NCBI GenBank assembly: GCA_965227155.1
Contig: OZ245731.1
Span: 3,286,001 to 3,350,000, forward strand
Direction of reading: 5' to 3'
Length of the DNA stretch: 64,000 nt
Source: UBA6059 sp965227155
Lineage (GTDB): Bacteria > Bacteroidota > Bacteroidia > Cytophagales > Cyclobacteriaceae
The position numbers were made by a program, and so were the translations under genes. This document shows positions 10,074-18,301 of this stretch, in pieces (the first letter of the stretch is position 1; every line of letters begins with the position of its first letter). The notes beneath the pieces were generated by a model. It had not been told where the DNA came from. It saw only the letters and a program-made list of their open reading frames with translations, and ran no database searches.

Positions 10074-10974
10074 ATACCTTATGCTCCTCTCCATATTTCT
10101 GATAAAGGTTATGAATGGCAATCATAACCACCCCAAATAGCACAGCTGATACCAACAAGGCGGTATTCAGCAGACCATATGTGTCAAAAGAAAGCTTGAC
10201 CATTATGGTGGAAATCACAAAACCTGAATTGCGAATTACCTTATTAAACTGATCTGTTAAGGTGAAAGAGAAAAGGAGCAAGAGCACATCTGTTAGAATC
10301 AGTATGGTGAAAAACTCATGGAAGAATATGCTATTGATATTGGAAATGCCGTCTACCATTTGTCTTAGTGATATAAAATTTTCATATACCCAATCGCCGA
10401 GACTGTATACGGCAACTAGAAGGAAAACCGGTACCAATAGCACGGCCAGTATTTTTTTGATCTGTATGAATCGCTTTAGTACTGGTGTAAAGTGTTCTTC
10501 TTCCTTCTGCACCGCAAAGCTTCTCAGCTTATAAAAAAGGAAAATGAGTATAAACAGGGCAATAGTAGCAATCACATCATAGGTAAACTGAAGGTTTTCT
10601 GCGGTTGTAAACCATGGTTTTGTTAGATCAATGGTGCTCAGATCCTTAAATATGCGCCTAATGATGATCAGGGTAACTATTTCATATTGCTTGCCTATGT
10701 AATTTGAAATCGATCTGGGCAGATAATAAACAAGCAGGTAAACCTCATAGATTAGTATAAATGAGAAGGGTGTATATATTGCTGCAATAGGATTGCTTAA
10801 TAGCCTTGAACTGGTATCCAGCCCGAGCAGCCCAAAATTGGCGAGAGCAATCACTGCCAGGTGTATTAAAAAGCTAACGATAGCAATGCCAATGATGATT
10901 CTTTCTCCGCGTTTTTTGGTCTCATCAGAGAGTAACGCATGGTATAGTTTATCGAGAGAGGTCAAAATCAACAT
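10072..10974 (-). CDS. Multi-pass membrane protein of unknown function
   Basis: 300 residues if started at the ATG at 10,974 (MLILTSL); an in-frame ATG at 11,040 would add 22 residues but overlaps the opposite reading frame. Several long hydrophobic stretches are visible, near residues 25-45, 65-85, 135-155, 175-195, 220-240 and 245-270 of the shorter form, so about six transmembrane helices are likely, with short polar loops and a charged C-terminus. I recognise no family or catalytic motif. It stands alone, convergent with the surface operon and divergent from the pyruvate kinase-like gene, with a promoter region of about 150 bp between the two preferred starts. Function is not assignable. 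Confidence 0.65.
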   Translation of the reverse strand: MLILTSLDKLYHALLSDETKKRGERIIIGIAIVSFLIHLAVIALANFGLLGLDTSSRLLSNPIAAIYTPFSFILIYEVYLLVYYLPRSISNYIGKQYEIVTLIIIRRIFKDLSTIDLTKPWFTTAENLQFTYDVIATIALFILIFLFYKLRSFAVQKEEEHFTPVLKRFIQIKKILAVLLVPVFLLVAVYSLGDWVYENFISLRQMVDGISNINSIFFHEFFTILILTDVLLLLFSFTLTDQFNKVIRNSGFVISTIMVKLSFDTYGLLNTALLVSAVLFGVVMIAIHNLYQKYGEEHKV

Positions 10975-11122
10975 AATAACCTGTTGTTCGAAGTATTGTT
11001 GGCTAATGTTTGATGCATAAAAAGAATCAGGATTGCACAATCATTTGATGCCACATTTGGTGCCAGTTACTTACAAATGGTTGGTAGTGTTTATAACTTT
11101 CAATTCAAATAGCTGCCATCTG

Positions 11123-12943
11123 ATGAAGCTCAATGATAAAACCCTGGATCAATTGGATCAGCAATTAGAGAAGCTTATAAAAGCTTTGAAAAATGCTGAA
11201 AGGTCTAATAAGGAAATACTAGCTGCTGTCTGCGATACTTTTAAGAAAAGTGCACGAAATCTGGTACACTACTACGCACTGCGATCCTTTGATATTACTA
11301 AAATCCAGAGGGCGCTAGCCCACATGGGCATGTCCAGATTAGCCAGGGCAGAAGCGCATATATTGGCCAGTCTATTGAATACCAGATTTATCCTTGCAAA
11401 AATTCGCCACCAGCCATTCGAAAAACCAAAAAGTGGCTTATCCATCAAAAATGGACAGAAACTGCTATCTGAAAACACAGAGGCTGTTTTGGGACCAGCC
11501 TATGGCAATAGGAGGGTACGTATTATGGTGACAATGCCATCGCAGGCCGCTGATAATTATGATCTGGTGCTACAGATGGTTGAGTCAGGCATGAACTGTG
11601 CTCGTATAAACTGTGCCCATGATAATGCCGGTAGGTGGAAGCAAATGATTGAACACGTGCAAAGGGCTGGTGAGCAGGTGGGAAGACCAATAAGGATTTT
11701 TATGGATCTGGCCGGGCCAAAAATCCGGACCGGAGAAATTACTGATGGGCCCCGAGTTAAGAAGTTTTCTCCCAAACGCGATACTCTAGGCCAGGTGATA
11801 GACCCTTTTTCCATGCATCTGGTACCCGCTCATAAAGCAGAGCTACAGCCCAATGAAGTACCGGTAGATTCTACTTTTCTGGAACGAATAAAATCCGGCC
11901 AAACCATATTACTTAGAGATACGCGTGGGAAAAAACGTAAGCTGGAAGCTGTGAAAGAAAAAAACGGCTTGGTATGGCTGAAAGGAAATAAGACTACTTA
12001 CGTGGAGACCGGGACGCTACTTTGGGTAAAATCCGATAAAGCTTGTAATACAGCAGTGGCTGATATGCCTGCTAAGGAACAATCGATACTGCTCAGAGAA
12101 GGGGATACGCTGGTTTTGCATAAGTCGCAACGTCCCGGAGAGCCAGCTGACTATGATGCTGAGGGTAACTGCATTAAGGAGGCGCATATCGCCTGCACGC
12201 TACCTGAGATTATTGACCAGGTTAGGCTTAAAGAAAAAGTCTATTTTGATGATGGTAAAATTGCAGGGAAGGTCATTGAGCAATATGATGATTTTGTGAA
12301 AATTGAGATTACCCAGGCCGGCATTGAGGGATCGAGTTTAAAAGCCGAAAAGGGTATTAATTTCCCTCAAAGCAAACTGAAAATAGCGGGTCTTACTACT
12401 AAGGATAAAGAAGACCTGGCATTTGTGGCCCAACATGCTGATGCAGTTAACTATTCTTTTGTCAATACGCCTGAAGATGTAAAAGGGCTGATTGAGGAAC
12501 TTGAAAAATTAGGAGTAAAGGATGATCTGGCCGTGATCCTTAAGATTGAGACACAGGCAGCCTTTAGAAACCTCAAGGCTATTTTGCTTACAGCCATGCA
12601 GATTCGTCACGTGGGGGTGATGATAGCCCGCGGCGATTTGGCAGTAGAGGCAGGCTGGCAAAATATTGGGCTTATCCAAAAAGAGATTGTGAAAATCACT
12701 TCAGCAGCACACATTCCGGTCATATGGGCTACCCAGGTATTGGAAAACCTGGCCAAAAAGGGGTATCCATCCCGTTCTGAGATTACCGATGCGACCAGCG
12801 GCGTTAGGGCAGAATGTGTAATGCTCAACAAAGGCCCTTACATTAACAGGGCGATAAGGCTATTGGACGAAATCCTGGTAGATATGGAACCGTTCCAATC
12901 CAAGAATATAGATATGCTTCCAAAGCTCCAACTTGGAGATTAG
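11123..12943 (+). CDS. Atypical pyruvate kinase with N-terminal extension and no C-terminal domain
   Basis: 606 residues from the preferred ATG at 11,123 (MKLNDKTLD); an earlier ATG at 11,033 adds 30 poorly conserved residues and overlaps the divergent gene. The first 130 residues form a helical extension not found in classical PykF/PykA. The catalytic barrel begins at RRVRIMVTMPS and includes NCAHD (normally N-x-S-H), MDLAGPKIRTG, KIETQAA (with the catalytic Lys and metal-binding Glu), MIARGDLAVE, WATQVLE and SEITDATSGVRAE. An enlarged insertion between the two barrel halves (about 220-380) replaces the usual B domain. The protein ends soon after the barrel, so the regulatory C domain is absent. 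Probably converts phosphoenolpyruvate and ADP to pyruvate and ATP without the usual C-domain allostery. This long form occurs as a pyruvate kinase-like protein in several Gram-negative phyla; true in vivo activity is inferred. Confidence 0.82.
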   Translation: MKLNDKTLDQLDQQLEKLIKALKNAERSNKEILAAVCDTFKKSARNLVHYYALRSFDITKIQRALAHMGMSRLARAEAHILASLLNTRFILAKIRHQPFEKPKSGLSIKNGQKLLSENTEAVLGPAYGNRRVRIMVTMPSQAADNYDLVLQMVESGMNCARINCAHDNAGRWKQMIEHVQRAGEQVGRPIRIFMDLAGPKIRTGEITDGPRVKKFSPKRDTLGQVIDPFSMHLVPAHKAELQPNEVPVDSTFLERIKSGQTILLRDTRGKKRKLEAVKEKNGLVWLKGNKTTYVETGTLLWVKSDKACNTAVADMPAKEQSILLREGDTLVLHKSQRPGEPADYDAEGNCIKEAHIACTLPEIIDQVRLKEKVYFDDGKIAGKVIEQYDDFVKIEITQAGIEGSSLKAEKGINFPQSKLKIAGLTTKDKEDLAFVAQHADAVNYSFVNTPEDVKGLIEELEKLGVKDDLAVILKIETQAAFRNLKAILLTAMQIRHVGVMIARGDLAVEAGWQNIGLIQKEIVKITSAAHIPVIWATQVLENLAKKGYPSRSEITDATSGVRAECVMLNKGPYINRAIRLLDEILVDMEPFQSKNIDMLPKLQLGD

Positions 12944-12948
12944 TTCAT

Positions 12949-13512
12949 TTACCGTATGCTGTCTTGTGATATCGGCTTTGGTTTTGAAATGGAAACACCC
13001 TCAGTAATAAACGAAATGCCCTGCTGGCCATGGGTGGAAATCATCACCCCTTGAAATACGGGCTGTATGGAAGAAGTGCGAGCAGCCCAGTTCAATACAA
13101 AATTGGCTCCCGTACCTCCTGCAGTATCATTTCTTTCAATAACATATTCTATGGATTGCATGGGTTTGAGTATAAGCACCTCATCCTTTAAGTAATTCCT
13201 TATCAATGCTCCACCCGAATCATAATACCGAATATCTCCTATGTATATGGTATCTGTTAGGCTGGTATTTCTAATACTCAGGGTGGCTGTTAGCAGAAAC
13301 TTTACATCTTTAGACTCGCTGTAGATATCTGAATAAATGGGGATGTAAACGGTATCGTGATATTGCAATGCCTCATAAGGAAATTCATGAGAAGCTAATT
13401 TCATGGCATCAGAAGTCTTAGGATCAGTATTTATTCCCTCGGGCTCGCAAGCCATTATGAGTACGGCTAGAATCAAACAAATAGGATAACAATGCATAAC
13501 AGGATATTTCAT
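12949..13512 (-). CDS. DUF3124 family lipoprotein
   Basis: 187 residues. Residues 1-22 are a lipoprotein signal ending LIMAC. The body has the DUF3124 pattern: VYIPIYSDIY, LSIRNTS, then YYDSGGALIRNYL and the C-terminal GTGANFVLNWAA, VMISTHGQQGISF. DUF3124 proteins are small periplasmic or envelope lipoproteins of unknown function. It is convergent with the pyruvate kinase-like gene, 5 bp between stops. Confidence 0.8.
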   Translation of the reverse strand: MKYPVMHCYPICLILAVLIMACEPEGINTDPKTSDAMKLASHEFPYEALQYHDTVYIPIYSDIYSESKDVKFLLTATLSIRNTSLTDTIYIGDIRYYDSGGALIRNYLKDEVLILKPMQSIEYVIERNDTAGGTGANFVLNWAARTSSIQPVFQGVMISTHGQQGISFITEGVSISKPKPISQDSIR

Positions 13513-13645
13513 AAATATCTAATTTACTCATAAACCCCACAAACAGCTAATCTAAAGGAATTGCTGTTGAGCTAAATGCATATTTGTTTCCCACATTGAG
13601 AGGGTGATGGAGAGGAGAGTTAAAAAATTCCATATCCAATGGTTT

Positions 13646-14107
13646 TTAATCCACAATCTTAAATTCAAGGTTATGAAGGTTGGCTATGCCTTGATATTTT
13701 TTGATCATTTTGGTTTTTTGTTTCATTCCTTCCAGATGCAGTGAAGTCTTTGCTCCTTTTAAGTAGGCATTCCAATAGATCAATGGTACAGTGATATGAC
13801 TAACCCTGGAGTGCGTCGTTTGCCGATATTTTTGAGGTTTTAGTAATATTTTTATAGGTGGATCAGCATTGTTCTTCTGGTTAAAATGAAAATGCAGAAG
13901 GGATACGCTTTCTACGTATCTGTCAGGATAGATGGTAACGGCATAACACAAAAACACAAGAGGAAAGCAGATCAGCAGAAGAAGCAGGGCTGTAAAAAAA
14001 TGACCTAAAACCGCCACGACAATTATACTGGCAGCCAAACCCAATATGCCGCCATATCTTAGGACTTCAGGAAAAAAGTAGGAGAGCAGTATAGGTTTGT
14101 TTTTCAA
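13646..14107 (-). CDS. Small membrane protein of unknown function
   Basis: 153 residues with two adjacent hydrophobic segments near residues 18-35 and 37-60, followed by a basic soluble tail of about 90 residues (KILLKPQKYRQTTHS and a Lys-rich end). No family recognised. The start ATG lies just downstream of a long palindromic element (14,130-14,264), so that element sits in its upstream region. Codon use is like the neighbours. Confidence 0.55.
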   Translation of the reverse strand: MKNKPILLSYFFPEVLRYGGILGLAASIIVVAVLGHFFTALLLLLICFPLVFLCYAVTIYPDRYVESVSLLHFHFNQKNNADPPIKILLKPQKYRQTTHSRVSHITVPLIYWNAYLKGAKTSLHLEGMKQKTKMIKKYQGIANLHNLEFKIVD

Positions 14108-14129
14108 ATGCTGCTAAGCTAATAAAAAG

Positions 14130-14264
14130 GAGGGTATCTTCTAAAAGTATAAAAACCCTTGCCTCATGTCACATTGAGCTCGTCGAAATGTATTCACATA
14201 GCCCTTAAGAAAGGTTTCGACAGGCTCAACCGGACATGAATGATGCTTTTTAGAAGACACCCTC
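14130..14264. repeat. REP-like long imperfect palindrome
   Basis: About 135 bp that fold back on themselves. The outer arms are GAGGGTATCTTCTAAAA (from 14130) against TTTAGAAGACACCCTC (ending 14264). The inner arms are CATTGAGCTCGTCGAAATG on the left and TTTCGACAGGCTCAACC on the right. The inner motif (TTTCGACAGGCTCAAT-type) matches a dispersed repeat known from many Bacteroidota genomes. It lies between two leftward genes and could act as an mRNA hairpin or terminator; this is inference. Confidence 0.75.
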
Positions 14265-14275
14265 TTTGAAAATCA

Positions 14276-14632
14276 TCAGGCGTTGTTATAATAGAAACGC
14301 TCATGTTTCACATGATCACCTTCCCACTGTTGTCGCGACACTTGCTCCATTTGTACTCTATTACCATCCTGGAAGGTCACATCCATCATGGTCTCAATAA
14401 ATACTACTCCGTTCTCCTCATCAGAAGCAATATTTCTGACTTCCAGTCCGTGAAATTCTTTTACGTAATTCAAAAACTCCACCTCATGGGCCCTGCAAGA
14501 ATCTTTGCCGTTCCATGTACCTCTGGGTTCCGTAATGATTACCTCAGGATGGTAATACTTATCAAAAGCTTCTAATAGTTTGCCTTGAAGCATTAAATCG
14601 TGAATGTCCTGTGCTTTTTCTTTGTAGGTCAT
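14276..14632 (-). CDS. SnoaL/NTF2-like family protein
   Basis: 118 residues, a cystatin-like NTF2 fold suggested by an N-terminal helix pair (KAQDIHDLMLQGKLLEAFDKYYHP), then EVIITEPRG, the Trp-Asn-Gly turn and alternating beta strands ending in ERFYYN. SnoaL-like proteins are small cytoplasmic polyketide cyclase or steroid isomerase relatives, but most have no known substrate. The gene stands alone; downstream is the long palindrome. No catalytic residues can be assigned with confidence. Confidence 0.72.
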   Translation of the reverse strand: MTYKEKAQDIHDLMLQGKLLEAFDKYYHPEVIITEPRGTWNGKDSCRAHEVEFLNYVKEFHGLEVRNIASDEENGVVFIETMMDVTFQDGNRVQMEQVSRQQWEGDHVKHERFYYNNA

Positions 14633-14756
14633 AATTTATGTGTTTGTAATTTAAATGTATATACATATAAATAAGACTAATTGTTTCATCCCTTGAGAAA
14701 ATTCTCAACAAATTTCTTTGATTGACATGGGCGGCAAACGATTCATTTATCTCTAT

Positions 14757-14764
14757 TAATTTTG
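14757..14764 (+). promoter_or_regulatory. Candidate Bacteroidota -7 promoter element (TAATTTTG)
   Basis: TAATTTTG matches the TAnnTTTG consensus used by the phylum's primary sigma factor and lies about 105 bp before the NlpC/P60 gene. No well-spaced TTTG -33 element is visible, so this is weak. Confidence 0.3.
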
Positions 14765-14869
14765 TCTTTCTTGATTGATTCGAAAATCAAATCTAAAGGC
14801 AGATAAATTTTCTTAAGAATTATGCGTCTTATGGCATTCTAGATTTTCTTAATTGGATACAGACCGTAA

Positions 14870-16057
14870 ATGATAATAGGTATGAGAATTTGGTGGGTCA
14901 TTATGTTAGCAGTTGTGGTTGGCTGCCAGGATAAATCAACTACAACTAACTTAGCTGAAATAGAGGCTACCATAGACTCTATTAAGTCAGTCTATGCGCC
15001 GGATAAAAGAGTGGCCCTGGTAGATTTTGAAATCGCCATAAAAGATGGAAGGTATGTAATTGAAGGAGAGACCAATATTGAAGAAAGTTTGATTGCTTTG
15101 ACTACTGTATTGGAAAAGCAGGACATAGATTTTAATAATAAGGTTAATCTTCTGCCGGATTCCTCTATAAATGGTCAGGTCTACGGGGTGATCAACAATT
15201 CAGTAGGCAATTTACGATCTAAACCAGGCCATTCATCAGAACTTGCTACTCAAGCAACATTAGGCATGCCACTGAATGTACTTAAGAAAGAAGGTGAGTG
15301 GTATCTTGTACAGACACCTGATGATTACATTGCATGGATAGATCATGGCGGATTGCAGCTCATGGATAGCAGCACTTTTCAGTCCTGGCAGAATGCCAAT
15401 AAGCTAATCTATGAGCAGGTTTATGGCACCGCTTATGCTAATGCAGATCGAAAAGAGGTGGTATCTGATTTGGTCATGGGTAATGTTTTGAAACTTGTCG
15501 ATAGCACTCTTACGCATTATATAGTTGAATATCCGGATAAGCGGGTAGGCTATATTAATAAAGTTGAGGCTTTACCCTTTAATCATTGGCAGCAAGGGCT
15601 TACTTCATCACCTCAGTCTTTGAAAGAAGTGGCTTTTCGTCTGTTTGGGGCACCATACCTTTGGGGTGGCACATCTGCTAAGGGAATGGATTGTAGCGGC
15701 TTTACAAAAACAATATATTTAATGAACGGGAAAATCATCCCACGTGATGCTTCACAACAAGTACATGCCGGTAAACTGATCGATGAAACCAAGGATTGGG
15801 ATAAATTAGCGGTGGGCGATTTATTATTTTTTGGCAGGCCTCAAACTGACTCTACTCGCGAAAGAGTTGTGCATGTAGGGATGTGGGTAGGAGACAATAA
15901 GTTTATACATGCCTCCCAGCGTGTAAGAATTAGCAGTGTTGATCCAGAAGCACAGGAATACGACGAGTTTAATGTAAACAGATACCTCAGAACGAAAAGG
16001 TATCTGGGTGCACTGGAAGGCAACATTATCGATCTTGCTCAATCGAAAGTTTTTTAG
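14870..16057 (+). CDS. NlpC/P60 family cell-wall hydrolase lipoprotein with SH3 domains
   Basis: 395 residues; ATG at 14,882 (MRIWW) is an equally good start. A short signal ends in VVVGC (Cys19), a lipobox. SH3-like segments follow: the first at about 100-165 contains NLRSKPG and VLKKEGEWYLVQTPDD; the second is around 175-240. The NlpC/P60 catalytic domain spans about 255-385, with GAPYLWGG, the nucleophile in GMDCSGF, the second catalytic residue in HVGMWVG and the third in FIHAS. These enzymes cut peptidoglycan stem peptides, typically the gamma-D-Glu to diamino acid bond. The product is an outer- or inner-membrane lipoprotein facing the periplasm. The stop overlaps that of the convergent DUF4136 gene by 4 bp. 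Confidence 0.88.
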   Translation: MIIGMRIWWVIMLAVVVGCQDKSTTTNLAEIEATIDSIKSVYAPDKRVALVDFEIAIKDGRYVIEGETNIEESLIALTTVLEKQDIDFNNKVNLLPDSSINGQVYGVINNSVGNLRSKPGHSSELATQATLGMPLNVLKKEGEWYLVQTPDDYIAWIDHGGLQLMDSSTFQSWQNANKLIYEQVYGTAYANADRKEVVSDLVMGNVLKLVDSTLTHYIVEYPDKRVGYINKVEALPFNHWQQGLTSSPQSLKEVAFRLFGAPYLWGGTSAKGMDCSGFTKTIYLMNGKIIPRDASQQVHAGKLIDETKDWDKLAVGDLLFFGRPQTDSTRERVVHVGMWVGDNKFIHASQRVRISSVDPEAQEYDEFNVNRYLRTKRYLGALEGNIIDLAQSKVF

Positions 16058-16620
16058 CCTTCTTCAGCAGGTAAAATCGGTTCAGCGCTTCCAGCTTTAT
16101 ACCTGTATGTTTCGAATATTTTATCGACCGCATCAATCACAATGTTTTCAGACTTCTTTGATCGCTTGCTGTACCGCATATCTAAACTACCCTGCCAAAT
16201 GATTTTTTGAGTTTCAGGAAGCTTGATTTCAAGTAATAATATGGACTCAGTGAAATTCCTTTCATTCATATCAAAATAATAGCCGTACGGAAAAAACCAG
16301 GTTTGCCTAACCGGGTATGGATTCATATCCAACTCACTACGGTTATTTGTGATGATTTCGTAACGCAATACCAGATCTGCCCTAACCTCTTCCCGCTTAT
16401 AGTCCCTTTCTCTCATTTCAGCAATCAAAGCTTCTTCCAGCTGAGTAATAATGGGTGGTTTTTGTACTGTACTGTCAGCTTGTTTGGTTTTCAGATTTTC
16501 CAGCCTGAAGCTGTAGAAGTTACCAAAATCATATTGATCATTTGTGAAATGCACTACATTATAGCCCGCACATCCACTGATGAACGAAAAAGCCGCAATG
16601 AGTAAAAAATATGTTTTCAT
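16054..16620 (-). CDS. DUF4136 domain lipoprotein
   Basis: 188 residues with a signal peptide ending FISGC (Cys17). The body fits DUF4136: an FGNFYSFRLEN strand, a central helix with ITQLEEALIAEMRERDY, VRADLVLRYEI, and a WQGSLDMRYS strand followed by a final helix. DUF4136 lipoproteins are envelope proteins of unknown function. A Tyr/Phe-Pro-rich segment (WFFPYGYYFD) lies in the middle. Convergent overlap with the NlpC/P60 gene (shared TTAG). Confidence 0.8.
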   Translation of the reverse strand: MKTYFLLIAAFSFISGCAGYNVVHFTNDQYDFGNFYSFRLENLKTKQADSTVQKPPIITQLEEALIAEMRERDYKREEVRADLVLRYEIITNNRSELDMNPYPVRQTWFFPYGYYFDMNERNFTESILLLEIKLPETQKIIWQGSLDMRYSKRSKKSENIVIDAVDKIFETYRYKAGSAEPILPAEEG

Positions 16621-16679
16621 TGATCAACGTGACTTTCATTAATGAAATATCCCAGAAATGTAAAAATAGGGGGTAAAAA

Positions 16680-17087
16680 CTAATTGACAGCTTCTACTTC
16701 TTTTAGGGTGACAGACCCACCATCATTCCCCCAGGCATTCAGGATATAATTCATAATGTCTCTGACTTCTTCATCAGATAGCCCCAGCGGTGACATTACC
16801 GTGTTGTAGGTTTCACCGTTGACTACTACCTCACCACTCATCCCATTCTTGATCGCACCAATAGAACCTCGTTTATTTTGTAGCAGATAATCGGCCTGTG
16901 CTAGTGGGGGAAAGGTACCCGGTATGCCCTTGCCATTGGGTAGATGACAGGTGATACAGTAGCCTTCATATAGATCTTTACCACGCTCGATGCTTTGGCT
17001 TAAAGCATCCTGCGATCTTAGCTCAACGATGCAAAGCATCGCGATGACGATCGCTAAAAATGTGATGGCAAGTCTATTCTTTTTCAT
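16680..17087 (-). CDS. Periplasmic mono-heme cytochrome c
   Basis: 135 residues. An N-terminal hydrophobic signal or anchor (about 5-21) is followed by a class I cytochrome c fold with one heme-binding motif CITCH (44-48), the helix-start GRDLY-like GKDLYEGY before it, and the probable distal Met ligand in VMSPLG, followed by the C-terminal helix IMNYILNAWG. It would carry electrons in the periplasm. No oxidase or dehydrogenase gene is adjacent, so its partner is unknown. Confidence 0.85.
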   Translation of the reverse strand: MKKNRLAITFLAIVIAMLCIVELRSQDALSQSIERGKDLYEGYCITCHLPNGKGIPGTFPPLAQADYLLQNKRGSIGAIKNGMSGEVVVNGETYNTVMSPLGLSDEEVRDIMNYILNAWGNDGGSVTLKEVEAVN

Positions 17088-17176
17088 TACTTGTGTGAAT
17101 TACCTTTCGAACTGCCGCAAAGCTGTTTTGTTTAACTTTCAAAACGAAAAAGTATGACAAAATATTACAATTATTA

Positions 17177-17204
17177 TTTCTGTTTGCGCCTTTCTGTTTG
17201 CGCC
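17177..17204. repeat. Perfect 14-bp tandem duplication
   Basis: TTTCTGTTTGCGCC occurs twice back to back (17177-17190 and 17191-17204) in the region between the divergent cytochrome c gene and the helical protein gene. Confidence 0.9.
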
Positions 17205-17393
17205 TTTTCAATTACATAAAACAAAAGTCATTGTAGGCCATGAATCCAAAATAAATTCTAAAAGCCTGATAGATATCATTTTATGCTTCCCAATAAAATG
17301 GTAGGTTTAAATATTATTACTTAAGCAGTCTATAAGATTGCCATGAATATCAAAAGGCAGAAGGCCTGCTTTTTTCATTTTATCTCTAAACCA

Positions 17394-17999
17394 ATGGCTT
17401 CATTATTCAAATACCTGATTTTTATGGGCATCCTCATAGGAGGTATGACCTTGATAAATCACTACATAGAAGATCACAATGCCACTAAGGTTCAGCTAAA
17501 ACTCAATGCCACCACCGCATTGATGCTGGAACATGCGCATGAAGATGTACGAAAAGCATATTTTAAAACCAGCATTGCGCATATAGATAGGGCTGTGCAA
17601 TACATGGAGTTTATCAAGCCTGAATTGGACGCAGAGCATATCGGTATGATCGACCATTCTATTAGTCAGCTAAAAAGTGCAATGCGGGCTATTGAATCAG
17701 GTTTTTACGATGAAGAAAAATTAAATGAGGTATTTAATCAGACGCTTAGTACACTAGCCTTATCACATCTTAAGATATCTGAAGAAGCGCTACAAAATGA
17801 AAATACAACCAAAGCAGAGGAGGCGCTCCACATTGCAACGACACAATTAAACTCTGCCAAAAAATTTGCAACCGGTGCTTTGTATCAGAGTGAAGAAGCA
17901 TTGTGTAGGGAATTGGCAATTATTGCTGGTGCTCAAGAGCTCAAAATAGACAGAATTCAGGATGTTGAGAATTCTTTGAAAGGATTAATCGAACATTGA
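17394..17999 (+). CDS. Membrane-anchored alpha-helical protein (paralogue 1)
   Basis: 201 residues from ATG 17,394 (MASLFKYL); an ATG at 17,343 adds 17 residues rich in basic and aromatic residues. One N-terminal transmembrane segment is followed by an entirely helical soluble part of about 170 residues. It aligns over its whole length with the gene at 18,302: shared features are KYLIF at the start, a YF-x3-I-IDRAV or IEKAIDY helix, LALAHL/LALSHL in the middle and a C-terminal E-DV-S or KDVEKI helix. The helix pairs resemble TPR-like repeats, but I recognise no named family. Probably faces the periplasm or cytoplasm from the inner membrane; function unknown. Confidence 0.7.
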   Translation: MASLFKYLIFMGILIGGMTLINHYIEDHNATKVQLKLNATTALMLEHAHEDVRKAYFKTSIAHIDRAVQYMEFIKPELDAEHIGMIDHSISQLKSAMRAIESGFYDEEKLNEVFNQTLSTLALSHLKISEEALQNENTTKAEEALHIATTQLNSAKKFATGALYQSEEALCRELAIIAGAQELKIDRIQDVENSLKGLIEH

Positions 18000-18023
18000 T
18001 ATTTCTATATTCTGTCACTTAAA

Positions 18024-18173
18024 TTATAAGGATCGACGCTCTTCTAAATCCTTTTGCCAGGTAATAACTGAAATACCCGGAAAATGGCCATCCAATTTAT
18101 TGAAAGACCAGGAATGCCCATGCAACTCTATTAGGTGACATTCGTTTTTTAGATTTGATGGAAACGTGTCCAT
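18024..18173 (-). CDS. Possible small ORF or gene remnant (49 aa)
   Basis: The 302-bp gap between the two helical-protein genes contains a 49-codon ATG frame on the minus strand (starts MDTFPSNLKN, ends LEERRSL). It reads like a real protein, with H-H-W residues in a GHSWSF turn. The frame is open for eight codons upstream of the ATG. An overlapping plus-strand frame ending at about 18,273 also looks protein-like (VAYQGGDEIFNG), so both readings are uncertain. It may be a decayed gene. No family recognised. Confidence 0.25.
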   Translation of the reverse strand: MDTFPSNLKNECHLIELHGHSWSFNKLDGHFPGISVITWQKDLEERRSL

Positions 18174-18301
18174 TTGCAAGTAAAAGGCTATTTCACAGTA
18201 CTAAAGTTGCTTACCAGGGAGGTGATGAAATATTTAATGGATACATTTCTGGAAAGCTACCGTTAAGTTGTTAATTTGTAATCAAAATGGAATCATAGAC
18301 A

